From Microbacterium galbinum (GTDB lineage: Bacteria > Actinomycetota > Actinomycetes > Actinomycetales > Microbacteriaceae): 64,000 nt of DNA. This document shows, one piece after another, positions 32,036-39,803 of the stretch. The translations under genes were made by a program, and so were the position numbers. The stretch spans positions 2,509,630-2,573,629 of the forward strand of contig NZ_CP078077.1 in the NCBI RefSeq assembly GCF_023101185.1. Reading direction: 5' to 3'. Each line of letters starts with the position of its first letter. Positions within the stretch are counted from its first letter, which is position 1. The notes beneath the pieces were generated by a model. It ran no database searches and was not told where the DNA came from. It was given only the letters and a program-made list of their open reading frames with translations.

Positions 32036-33486
32036 CCCTCGCGCCACCGCGGGCGGGTGGGCGGCCGCTGATCGAGACCCGGCCCATGCGGCACCCGGAC
32101 TCCACCGACGAGGGGGCGATGGCGAAGCGCGGCTGGTGGCTGGTCGCGCTGAACGTGCTGATCCCCGGTTCCGCGCAGATCGTCGCGGGGAACCGTCGAC
32201 TGGGGCGCATCGGTCTGCGGGCGACTCTGCTCGCCTGGTTCCTCGTGATCGTCGCGGCGGGTCTGGCGCTCTTCGCGCGCCCCGTGCTGCTGTGGCTGAC
32301 CGTGGGCGCGGGATGGTTCTCCGCTCTCATTCTCACGCTCGTGCAGATCCTCCTCGTCGTGTACGTGGTGCTCTGGGCCGTGCTCACCTTCGACGTGCTC
32401 CGCATGGTGCGATTGGTGAAGGTGCCGACGGCATCCCGGTTCGCGATCCCGGTCGTCGCCCTGATCCTGCTGGGGCTCGTCGGCGGGGGAGCGGCCTATG
32501 CGGCGACGGTCGTGGGATCGACCCGCAACACGATCAGCTCGATCTTCGGGCAGAGCGGACCGAGCCTGCCGCCCGACGACGGCTACTACAACATCCTGCT
32601 GCTCGGCGCCGACAGCGGTGACGGCCGCGACTCCATGCGCTTCGACAGCATCTCGGTGGTCTCGGTCAATGCCGACACCGGAGCGGTGACGATCACCGGA
32701 ATCCCGCGCGAGCTGCCGAATGCACCGTTCAGCGAGGGCAGCCCGATGCAGGAGCTCTACCCGAACGGATTCGAGGGTCACGGCTCGTCCAGCTGCGGGT
32801 GGAACGGATGGATGAACCACGTCCGCAACGCCGCCGAGGTGTGCCGCGATGACAACGGCACGGGTCTGTACCCGAATGCGCAGGCTCAGGGCTCCGAGCC
32901 CGGCATCGAAGCGACGAAGGATGCCGCGGAGGGTGTGCTGGGGATCAAGATCCCCTATTACGTCTTCGTCGACATGCACGGCTTCGCCGATCTGGTGGAC
33001 GCACTCGGCGGTGTCGACATCACCGTGACGGAGCGTCTGCCGAAGGGCGGACCGCCCGAGGGGTGGCACGGGACGGATGTGAACGAGTGGGCGATCGGCT
33101 GGATCGAGCCCGGCGCGCAGCACATGGACGGCGACACGGCGCAGTGGTACGCGCGCTCGCGGTACACGACCAGCGACTGGGATCGTATGAAGCGCCAGCG
33201 CGAGCTGCAGGCGGCGATCCTCGCGCAGTTCACCCCGCAGACCGTCCTGACCCGGTTCAATGAGGTGGCGGCGGCCGGTACGGCGCTCATCAGCACCGAC
33301 CTTCCGCAGGACAAGCTTCCGGAGTTCTTCGATCTGATGATGAAGGCCAAGGAGTTGCCAGTGAACACCATCGAGCTCACGCCGGAACACGGCGTCGACG
33401 AGTTCCAGCCGGACTACGCCTACATCCACGAGATGATCCAGCAGGCGCTTCACCCGCCGACGCCGACGCCGACTCCCGCTCCCTGA
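32032..33486 (+). CDS. LCP (LytR-CpsA-Psr) family glycopolymer ligase
   Basis: 484-residue membrane protein. Four hydrophobic spans occupy about 36-160 (including [23 protein letters not shown] and [20 protein letters not shown]), and an extracytoplasmic LCP domain occupies about 180-445. Core motifs are [21 protein letters not shown] (split; about 184-204) and [11 protein letters not shown] (about 220-230, usual form IPRD), plus the arginines in [20 protein letters not shown] (about 370-389), which in LCP enzymes bind polyprenyl pyrophosphate. It probably transfers wall glycopolymers from lipid carriers to peptidoglycan, fitting the polysaccharide and CDP-glycerol genes nearby. The tail is Thr/Pro-rich. 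The start overlaps the purE stop, and a strong terminator follows. Confidence 0.92.
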   Translation: MTLAPPRAGGRPLIETRPMRHPDSTDEGAMAKRGWWLVALNVLIPGSAQIVAGNRRLGRIGLRATLLAWFLVIVAAGLALFARPVLLWLTVGAGWFSALILTLVQILLVVYVVLWAVLTFDVLRMVRLVKVPTASRFAIPVVALILLGLVGGGAAYAATVVGSTRNTISSIFGQSGPSLPPDDGYYNILLLGADSGDGRDSMRFDSISVVSVNADTGAVTITGIPRELPNAPFSEGSPMQELYPNGFEGHGSSSCGWNGWMNHVRNAAEVCRDDNGTGLYPNAQAQGSEPGIEATKDAAEGVLGIKIPYYVFVDMHGFADLVDALGGVDITVTERLPKGGPPEGWHGTDVNEWAIGWIEPGAQHMDGDTAQWYARSRYTTSDWDRMKRQRELQAAILAQFTPQTVLTRFNEVAAAGTALISTDLPQDKLPEFFDLMMKAKELPVNTIELTPEHGVDEFQPDYAYIHEMIQQALHPPTPTPTPAP

Positions 33487-33528
33487 CGCGGAGGGTGACG
33501 GCGGAAGCTCGTCTCCGGGCATGAATGT

Positions 33529-33569
33529 GCCCACGGCCTCCTCGGGAGAGTGTGGAGGAGGCCGTGGGC
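33529..33569 (+). terminator. Intrinsic terminator of LCP gene
   Basis: Perfect 15-bp stem GCCCACGGCCTCCTC (33529-33543) with 33555-33569 and an 11-base loop, 43 bases past the LCP stop. Confidence 0.85.
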
Positions 33570-33594
33570 TTCCGGTGTATCACCGGATTCGCCA

Positions 33595-33631
33595 GACGAC
33601 GGTGATCGGAGGGGGAGGGATCACCGTCGTC
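33595..33631 (-). terminator. Intrinsic terminator of sortase-substrate gene
   Basis: Perfect 13-bp stem GACGACGGTGATC (33595-33607) with 33619-33631 and an 11-base loop, 32 bases beyond the minus-strand stop at 33664. Confidence 0.8.
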
Positions 33632-33663
33632 CAGTCGACCGCCGCACGAGGCGGCGATCAGAT

Positions 33664-34263
33664 CTAGGCGCGCTTGCGGCGGGCGGCTCCGATGACCACG
33701 AGGCCACCGCCGACCGCGAGTGCCGCAGCACCGCCGCCGATCACCCAGGGCGAGATGCTTCCACCGGTGAGCGCGAGTTCGATGGAGCCGTCACCCGTGA
33801 GCGGCAGTTCGGTGCCTGCGGCCGCGACGCTCGGGTCGTGGTCGCAGCTCGACGTGCCGCTGACCGTGATGACGGCGGTGTACTGGCCGATGCCGGCGAC
33901 CGATGCCGCTCGAGCCGCGGCGTTGGCACCCGCGCCCGTGAACGTGATCGCATACGCGCCGGAGCCCCCGGACGGCGGGCGGAACGAGACCGTGAGGCTG
34001 CCGTCGGCAGCGGCGGTGTTGCCCGAGATCTCGGACTCGTCGGCGCGGAGGCCGGAGACGGAGACGCCGACGACCTCGGAGGGCTGGAACGATCCGGCCC
34101 CGAAGACGATGGTCGAGACGTCGCAGATGTCGATGATCGGGTCGTTGACCGTCACACTCGGCTTGTCGGCATAGGAGTCGGACGACGCCGCAGAGGCGGC
34201 GGTCGGCGCGGCGAGAATGATGACGCCAGCGGCAAGGCTGATAGCAGCCAGTTTCTTCAGCAT
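33664..34263 (-). CDS. Small secreted protein with LPxTG-like wall anchor
   Basis: 199-residue surface protein. It has a signal peptide (about 1-27, LAAISLAAGVIILAAPTAASA) and a compact beta-rich, cysteine-poor domain (C47, C140). Two sortase-like motifs stand six residues apart, LPLTG (153-157) and LALTG (163-167), before a membrane span (about 173-192) and basic tail AARRKRA. The layout is that of sortase-anchored proteins; no sortase gene is in the window. The domain resembles the immunoglobulin-like folds of actinobacterial LPxTG proteins, but I recognise no named family. The ATG at 34263 is preceded by GGGGA; a GTG 21 bases upstream is possible. It lies downstream of the DUF4012 gene with a 143-base gap. 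Confidence 0.8.
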   Translation of the reverse strand: MLKKLAAISLAAGVIILAAPTAASAASSDSYADKPSVTVNDPIIDICDVSTIVFGAGSFQPSEVVGVSVSGLRADESEISGNTAAADGSLTVSFRPPSGGSGAYAITFTGAGANAAARAASVAGIGQYTAVITVSGTSSCDHDPSVAAAGTELPLTGDGSIELALTGGSISPWVIGGGAAALAVGGGLVVIGAARRKRA

Positions 34264-34332
34264 GATGTTTCCCCAGAATTTCACGCGGAATCACACCCGG
34301 ATACACCCCTGCATCCGACTGCGTGGACCCTC

Positions 34333-34354
34333 CCTGCCCCCACGGCAGGTTTTT
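34333..34354 (+). terminator. Hairpin with T5 tract on plus strand
   Basis: CCTGCC (34333-34338), loop CCCAC, GGCAGG (34344-34349), then TTTTT at 34350-34354. It is a textbook intrinsic terminator in the plus direction, yet both flanking genes are on the minus strand. Confidence 0.55.
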
Positions 34355-34406
34355 AGAGCCCAGATATTCCCCAGTGAGATGAAGGTACCCCATCCCGGAG
34401 AGAAAG

Positions 34407-36170
34407 TCACGACGTGCAGCGCAGTTCTTCGCGTGTCGCCTTCGGTGGATCGATCGTGGGCGTCTGCACGACCGAGTTGATGCGCTCTCCTGCACCGTCT
34501 CCCTGGAATTGCACGGTGACGGTGGTGGACTCGCCGGGGGCCAGCAGAACGTCGTGCTGCACGACGGAACGCGTCCCGAGGAGCGTGGTCTGCACGGGTT
34601 CCTCCTCGCCGTCGCGATCGGCTCGCGACAGTGTCGCTCCTTCCGGGCCGTAGATCGCGACGAGCGTGCGGGTGCTGCCCGGCGGGACGCCGAAGTTCCC
34701 GCCGCCCGTGACGTACGGGGGAAGAGCGGTCGCGGCGTCCGCCGGCGCATCGTTCGTCCAGGTCACGCTGACCTGCGTCGTCGGCGTGCCCGCGCAGCTG
34801 CCGATCGCCGTGGCGACCGTGGCGTGCGCGTAGAAGTCCATCTTGCCGCCGGTGGTGTCGTTGATCAGCACGCCCACATGCGTCCCGGCGTCCGTGTCGG
34901 CCGGGAGCGTGCCGCCGACCGTCGAGGCGGCGAGGACGCTCTGTTCGTCCTCGTGCGCGCTCCAGATGCGGATTCGTCCCTCGTCCGCCGAGGTGGCGAG
35001 GGCCCCGAGCAGCGCGCGCGGATCACCGCCGGCGAGTGCCGCGCCGAAGAGGCCGGTGGCGGCTTGGGCGAACACCTGGTCCTGGACGACCGGATCCGGG
35101 ATCGCCGCATAGATCTCCGAGAGCAGGATGTTCACCACGTTCTCCGAGGTCGCGGTGAACGGACCGAAGCTCAGCTCACCGATCGCATCGAGCAGATGCT
35201 TCGCGACGACCGTGTCGACCGCGATCACCCCGTCGACGGGGCCGCCGAACACGCCTTCCCAGCGGGTGGCGATCGCGGGGCCCGCCTCGGCGAAGTCGGG
35301 GATGCTCGTCAGATTCTGCAGATATCGGCCGGGCCCGTCCTCGAAGAGGGCGACCGTGCTCTCGCTCAGGGGGAGAGGATCCGTCAGCGGCGGGAAGTCC
35401 AGAGTGGACGCCTGCCGCTCCAGAGAGATCCTGCCGTTCTCGGCCCGCAAAAGGGCGATCGAACCGATGATGCCGCCGGACGAGCGGAGTTCGGCGTTGT
35501 TCTGCATCGCGAGGACGTAGGTGCGGGGGCCTTCGCCGCCGAGCATCGTGGGGAGCAGGATCGCGGCGCCGTTCAGCGTGCCGACCACCGTCGCGGCCTC
35601 GGTGACGTTCGTGCGCACCTCGCGCACGGCATCCGCCAACGGGGGAAGGGTGGCATCGGCGTCGATGCCCTCCGCTCGTTCGAGCGCCTCATCGAGTACG
35701 TTCGAGGCCTCCGCGAGCGGCTCTCGGATCGTGGCGAACGGGGCCAGGTCGATCGCGCCTCCGGAGAGACCGAGACTCGCCAGATCGACCTCGGCGGCGA
35801 CGTCGAGCAGCGGTGTGAGCGCGTCCGTCCCGACGCTGTCGGCGATGGCGGCGATGTCGCTCACCGCACGGAAGTTGGGGCCGACGAACGGCACGGCGGC
35901 GAAACCCTGCCACACGAAGTCGGAGGTGAGGTCGTTCGCGGATGCCGCGTGCCGGGCGATGCTGCCGGAGACGTCCGCGGCCCTGTCGAGGTCACCCTCC
36001 GCGATCGCCGCTTTCAGATCCGAGGACTGCTCGGCGACGTGCGTCAGGTTGTCGACCGCCCCGATCCCTCGAATCGTCACCCAGCCGAGGGCGAGGACGA
36101 GGAGCGTCAGGACGATGCCGACGGTCCACCCCACCCATCGGCGCCGTCGTGGAAGTCGCCCGTCGCTCAC
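34407..36170 (-). CDS. DUF4012 domain envelope protein
   Basis: 587-residue protein with a basic N-terminus, one membrane span (about 14-35, VGWTVGIVLTLLVLALGW) and a long extracytoplasmic region. Residues about 195-480 match DUF4012 (for example YVLAMQNNAELRSSGGIIGS near 222 and DGVIAVDTVVAKHLLDAIG). The function is unknown; such proteins are often encoded with polysaccharide and LCP genes in Actinobacteria, as here. I use the GTG at 36170, before a Ser-Asp-Gly-Arg start, because TTGAAT lies 6 bases upstream as in the other leaderless genes; a TTG at 36182 would add 4 residues. No terminator with a minus-strand U tract is visible after the stop. Confidence 0.85.
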   Translation of the reverse strand: MSDGRLPRRRRWVGWTVGIVLTLLVLALGWVTIRGIGAVDNLTHVAEQSSDLKAAIAEGDLDRAADVSGSIARHAASANDLTSDFVWQGFAAVPFVGPNFRAVSDIAAIADSVGTDALTPLLDVAAEVDLASLGLSGGAIDLAPFATIREPLAEASNVLDEALERAEGIDADATLPPLADAVREVRTNVTEAATVVGTLNGAAILLPTMLGGEGPRTYVLAMQNNAELRSSGGIIGSIALLRAENGRISLERQASTLDFPPLTDPLPLSESTVALFEDGPGRYLQNLTSIPDFAEAGPAIATRWEGVFGGPVDGVIAVDTVVAKHLLDAIGELSFGPFTATSENVVNILLSEIYAAIPDPVVQDQVFAQAATGLFGAALAGGDPRALLGALATSADEGRIRIWSAHEDEQSVLAASTVGGTLPADTDAGTHVGVLINDTTGGKMDFYAHATVATAIGSCAGTPTTQVSVTWTNDAPADAATALPPYVTGGGNFGVPPGSTRTLVAIYGPEGATLSRADRDGEEEPVQTTLLGTRSVVQHDVLLAPGESTTVTVQFQGDGAGERINSVVQTPTIDPPKATREELRCTS

Positions 36171-36276
36171 GTGAGCATTCAAGCATGAACGCGGGGTGCG
36201 GGCGAGGATGCTGAGCGAACGCTGTCAGTCCGTGCGACGCGTCGGCGTCCTCCGGGCCGGAAGCGGTCGACGCAGA

Positions 36277-36282
36277 TACTCT
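36277..36282 (+). promoter_or_regulatory. -10-like element, leaderless GT-B-like gene
   Basis: TACTCT, 6 bases (GAGCGC), then ATG at 36289. Confidence 0.55.
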
Positions 36283-36288
36283 GAGCGC

Positions 36289-37362
36289 ATGGGTGCTCGA
36301 CTGCGTGTGGTTCTGGATCAGCTCGTGCAGGTGGTCGACCCGGATCACGCTGCCGCCGCGATCGAACTCACACGCGGACTCGTCGCGACAGCCCCCTCGG
36401 GGTGCGATGTCGAAGCGATCGTCGCCGCGGGTAGCGAGGTGTCGATCCCCGGCGTCACCGAGGTGCGGACTCTCGGACTGGCCCGCCGGGAACTGGCGGC
36501 GTCGTGGCAGCTCGGGATCGCCGCCGGCGCCGGTGGAGGACTGATCCACTCGCCGACGCTGATGGCACCGCTGGTGCGGCACGACCGCACCCACGACAAC
36601 GATCAGACGACCGTGACGGTCTGGGGTCTCGAGGCCTGGGACGCGCCGAACAGTTTGTCCCGCGCCGCGGTCGCGTGGCAGAAGGCGATGCTACGCCGCG
36701 CCGCGAAACATGCGGATGCGGTCGTCGTGCCGACGCACACGATCGCGCAACGGATCCAGGAGATCGCCCGTGTCGGAGATCGCGTGCGCGTGATCGCGGG
36801 GGCGGCACCCGAAGGCTTCGTTCCGCCGTTCGACGCCGCCGAGCGGCGCGGCGGGCTCTCCCTGCCCGAACGTTACGTCGTCGTGCACGGCACCTGGGAC
36901 TCGGTCTCGGACGGATTCCGCGGCGCGCTGGCGGCCGGGGCGCACGCCGTGGTGCTGGATGCGGCGGAGGGCACGGAGCCCCGCTACTCCGACATCGCGT
37001 CCTCCGCGGGACTGGCCGAGTCGCGCGTGCATGTCCGGGGTGCCCTCGACACGTCCGACCGCGCCGCCGTGCTCGCCGGAGCCGCTGCCTACGTCGCGAG
37101 CAGTCCGACCGCCGCCTGGCCCTGGCGTGCGGTGGAGGCGATGCGTCTCGGTGTACCGGTGGTGGGTGTCGACTCGGGAACGCACCGGGACGTGCTCGCC
37201 GACGGCGGGCTGCTCGTCGACGCGGGTGACCTGGCCGAAGCGGTCGAGACCGCGACCGGGGGCGAAGGCGCTCGGCTCTCGGTGCTCGCGGCGGACCGCT
37301 CACGGGCGTTCTCGTGGGCCGGATCGGCCGAGCGCGTGTGGGGTCTGCACGCGGATCTGTGA
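36289..37362 (+). CDS. GT-B-fold glycosyltransferase (family 4-like)
   Basis: 357-residue protein with the two-lobe GT-B layout. The N-lobe has GLIHSPTLMAPLVRH (about 83-97) and VTVWGLEAWDAPNSLS, with ADAVVVPTHTIAQRI (about 142-156) as the domain link. The C-lobe starts at LPERYVVVHGTW (about 193-204). The nucleotide-sugar site region near the end reads AYVASSPTAAWPWRAVEAMRLGVPVVGVDSG (split; about 268-298), where E-x7-E is not cleanly conserved. Donor and acceptor are unknown. It is transcribed alone from a leaderless promoter, divergent from DUF4012, at the left edge of the polysaccharide locus. Confidence 0.82.
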   Translation: MGARLRVVLDQLVQVVDPDHAAAAIELTRGLVATAPSGCDVEAIVAAGSEVSIPGVTEVRTLGLARRELAASWQLGIAAGAGGGLIHSPTLMAPLVRHDRTHDNDQTTVTVWGLEAWDAPNSLSRAAVAWQKAMLRRAAKHADAVVVPTHTIAQRIQEIARVGDRVRVIAGAAPEGFVPPFDAAERRGGLSLPERYVVVHGTWDSVSDGFRGALAAGAHAVVLDAAEGTEPRYSDIASSAGLAESRVHVRGALDTSDRAAVLAGAAAYVASSPTAAWPWRAVEAMRLGVPVVGVDSGTHRDVLADGGLLVDAGDLAEAVETATGGEGARLSVLAADRSRAFSWAGSAERVWGLHADL

Positions 37363-37449
37363 CGGTGGGACAGCGCCTGGGAGGTGCCTTCGGATCGAAG
37401 GGACACGCCGACACGCGGTAGCCGATATTCCGTAACAGTGGCATCATCA

Positions 37450-37465
37450 CGTGACTTCCGTCACA
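37450..37465. promoter_or_regulatory. CRP/GlxR-type palindrome
   Basis: CGTGACTTCCGTCACA contains GTGA-N6-TCAC, the core of the cAMP-receptor (CRP/GlxR) operator. It ends 8 bases before the ATG of the secreted lysozyme-like gene and would overlap the start of transcription if the -10 is CATCAT (37442-37447), suggesting repression. Confidence 0.5.
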
Positions 37466-37473
37466 CTGGTCAC

Positions 37474-39714
37474 ATGTCTCGACGTGCCCCACGCTCGCGA
37501 AACAACCGGAAGATTACCCGTCTCCTCACTTGTTTCCTCGCTGTCACCGCTGTTATCGCCGGAACCGTGCTCCCGGCCGGTGCGGCATCCGCGGCTGCCC
37601 CTGTCGCGGCCCCCGCGGCGACGACGGTCTCGAACGCCGTCTCACAGGTCGTGGGAGACCCGGCGGCATCCGGCATCGTGAAGTCCACGCTCGTGGGCTT
37701 CAATCCGGGAAACATCATCAGCGACGCCGTGTTCACCAACAAGGGCACGATGACCGAGGCGCAGATCCAGGCGTTCTTCAACAGCAAGGTGTCGAGATGC
37801 CTGGGCGGCACCGACGAGAACGGCAAGCCGATCGTCTGCCTCAAGGACTTCAAGATCACGTCGGTCACGCGTCCGGCTGATCAGTACTGCAGCGGGTACT
37901 CGGGAGCGGCGAACGAGTCGGCGGCGCGGATCATCTATCGCGTCTCGCAGGCGTGCAACATCAACCCGCAGGTTCTGATCGTCATGCTCCAGAAGGAGCA
38001 GGGCCTCATCACCCACACGTGGCCGAGCGCATGGCGATACAACATCGCGTTGGGCCAGGGGTGCCCCGACACCGCTCCGTGCGACCCCAACTACATCGGC
38101 TTCTTCCACCAGATCTACGGCGCCGCGCGTCAGATGCAGATCTACATGGAGGGGCGCTGGTTCCAGTGGTACGCCCCGGGCAAGACCTGGAACATCCTCT
38201 ACAACCCCAACGCCAATTGCGGATCCTCTCCGGTGTACGTCGCCAACAAGGCGACATCGGCGCTCTACTACTACACGCCGTACCAGCCCAACGCGGCTGC
38301 GCTCCGTGCCGGATACGGCACCGGCGACGGATGCTCCGCCTACGGCAACCGCAACTTCTACAACTACTTCACCGACTGGTTCGGGTCGACGCAGCAGAGT
38401 CAGAGCTCCGGTCAGAACCTCCGGCTGGGAACAGACATCTACTTCGTCTCCGCCGGTGTGCGGTATCACGTCACACCGGAGGACTGGCCCGAGTACCAGG
38501 CCAAGTTCGGGGCCTACCGCCAGGTGACATCTCTTTCGGGTTACGGTGACGGCGGCAGCACGTCGCGATTCGTCCGGAACTCGTCGACCGGTGTGATCGC
38601 TTACTTCGATGGAGGTAAGACGCATCGCTTCGCTAGCTGCGACCTCGTTGCTGCGTGGGGGGGAGCATGCGCCCGGGTCGTGCAGATGGCCGACGCTGAC
38701 TTCGCACGCATCGGGGCGGGGCCTGAGATGACGGCGTTCGCGCGCGTTGCGGCGAACGGTACCGTCCACCGCATCTCCGGAAAGACACTGATCCCGCTGT
38801 ACGATGCCGCCGCGCGCATCGCCGCCAATGGTGGCAAGGTCGACCCTTACGCCGCCGTGATGACTCCATCGCTGCGCTCGAGGATGACGATCAGTTCTCA
38901 ATTCCAGTTCGCGCCCGGCCAATTCGTTTCGGCCAACGGCACTTCAGAGGTATACCTCGCCACGCAGGACAACCGGCTTCTGCACTTGCCGTCGTGGGAT
39001 CTGGCGCAGGACATCGGGCTCAGCCGCACGAAGGTTAGCGTGCCTGCAGCGAACTTGAACGGGAGACAGAAGGGGGTTTTCGGTGCTCTTCTGGCCTGCG
39101 GCGGAAAGTTCTACCTCCCTTCCGGGGCGAAGCTGAGCGTTCTCAATCGTGGGAACGTGACGGGAATGACCCCTACGAGCCTCGACGCCGCGACATGCGG
39201 GCGCCTGAATCTCACCGGTACGCCCGTCGCAACCGAGTCCTTCGTGCGCTTCCAGGGCAGCGACGCGGTTCTGCATGTCACCGGTGGTGTCACTCGTCAC
39301 GTCGTGACGACCGCTCAGGTCCGCGCACTCGCCGGCGGAACCTATCCACCGATCGTCCAGCTCCGCGCCGGTTCCGCTAGTGCGTTCACGGCCGGACCGG
39401 CGTACATGCAGACCGGAACACTGGTTCGGTCGGATGGAACGGCCGAGGTGTACCTGGTCGACGGCCTCTCGCTGGTGCACCTGCCGTCTTGGGAAGTCGC
39501 TACAGCGCTCGGCATCCCTCGCTCGGTGAGGGTGGAGAGTGTCGCCGCCCTCTCGACGTTCGAGCGGCGTTCGCCGGGCCTGACGACATTCGTCCTCTGC
39601 AACAACGTCGCCTTCTCCGCAACGGGCGGTACGTTCACGAAGGTGACTCCCGCCCCGGGCACGGTGGTGACGGCGCTCACTCCTGAGACCTGCGCGGCGC
39701 TGAACATCAGGTAG
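37474..39714 (+). CDS. Secreted lysozyme-like protein with C-terminal repeat modules
   Basis: 746-residue exported protein. A basic N-terminus and hydrophobic stretch (about 14-40) end in AGAASAAAP, a likely signal-peptidase site. Residues about 70-310 contain ESAARIIYRVSQACNINPQVLI followed by MLQKEQGLITHTW (E175), which resembles the catalytic Glu region of SLT/glucosaminidase lysozyme-like folds. Several paired cysteines suit an extracellular protein. The C-terminal half carries repeated modules of roughly 95 residues with recurring elements such as LLHLPSWDLAQDIGL (about 510) and LVHLPSWEVATALGI (about 670). These may bind wall or glycan. Peptidoglycan cleavage is inferred, not proven. 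Base composition changes inside the gene at about 38.6 kb. A CRP/GlxR-like site precedes the ATG. Confidence 0.72.
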   Translation: MSRRAPRSRNNRKITRLLTCFLAVTAVIAGTVLPAGAASAAAPVAAPAATTVSNAVSQVVGDPAASGIVKSTLVGFNPGNIISDAVFTNKGTMTEAQIQAFFNSKVSRCLGGTDENGKPIVCLKDFKITSVTRPADQYCSGYSGAANESAARIIYRVSQACNINPQVLIVMLQKEQGLITHTWPSAWRYNIALGQGCPDTAPCDPNYIGFFHQIYGAARQMQIYMEGRWFQWYAPGKTWNILYNPNANCGSSPVYVANKATSALYYYTPYQPNAAALRAGYGTGDGCSAYGNRNFYNYFTDWFGSTQQSQSSGQNLRLGTDIYFVSAGVRYHVTPEDWPEYQAKFGAYRQVTSLSGYGDGGSTSRFVRNSSTGVIAYFDGGKTHRFASCDLVAAWGGACARVVQMADADFARIGAGPEMTAFARVAANGTVHRISGKTLIPLYDAAARIAANGGKVDPYAAVMTPSLRSRMTISSQFQFAPGQFVSANGTSEVYLATQDNRLLHLPSWDLAQDIGLSRTKVSVPAANLNGRQKGVFGALLACGGKFYLPSGAKLSVLNRGNVTGMTPTSLDAATCGRLNLTGTPVATESFVRFQGSDAVLHVTGGVTRHVVTTAQVRALAGGTYPPIVQLRAGSASAFTAGPAYMQTGTLVRSDGTAEVYLVDGLSLVHLPSWEVATALGIPRSVRVESVAALSTFERRSPGLTTFVLCNNVAFSATGGTFTKVTPAPGTVVTALTPETCAALNIR

Positions 39715-39756
39715 TTCCGGCCGGCGGTCGATGCACGCGCCTCCTGCTCGTGCGAA

Positions 39757-39762
39757 TAGGCT
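39757..39762 (+). promoter_or_regulatory. -10-like element for multi-domain glycosyltransferase gene
   Basis: TAGGCT, with RNA predicted to start near 39769, 35 bases before the ATG at 39804, which has GGGAGG 9 bases upstream. Confidence 0.45.
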
Positions 39763-39803
39763 GGAGACCAATAGCTGGATTCCGCCATGGGAGGCGGGGA
39801 TCG

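Noticed and set aside
34509..36188. 559-codon plus-strand frame over the DUF4012 gene
   Set aside because: Arg/Gly/Asp/Glu-rich shadow; DUF4012 motifs and a membrane anchor are on the minus strand.
37441..37473. Riboswitch or structured leader before the secreted repeat protein
   Set aside because: The only structure is the short GTGAC/GTCAC palindrome, better explained as a CRP/GlxR-type operator.
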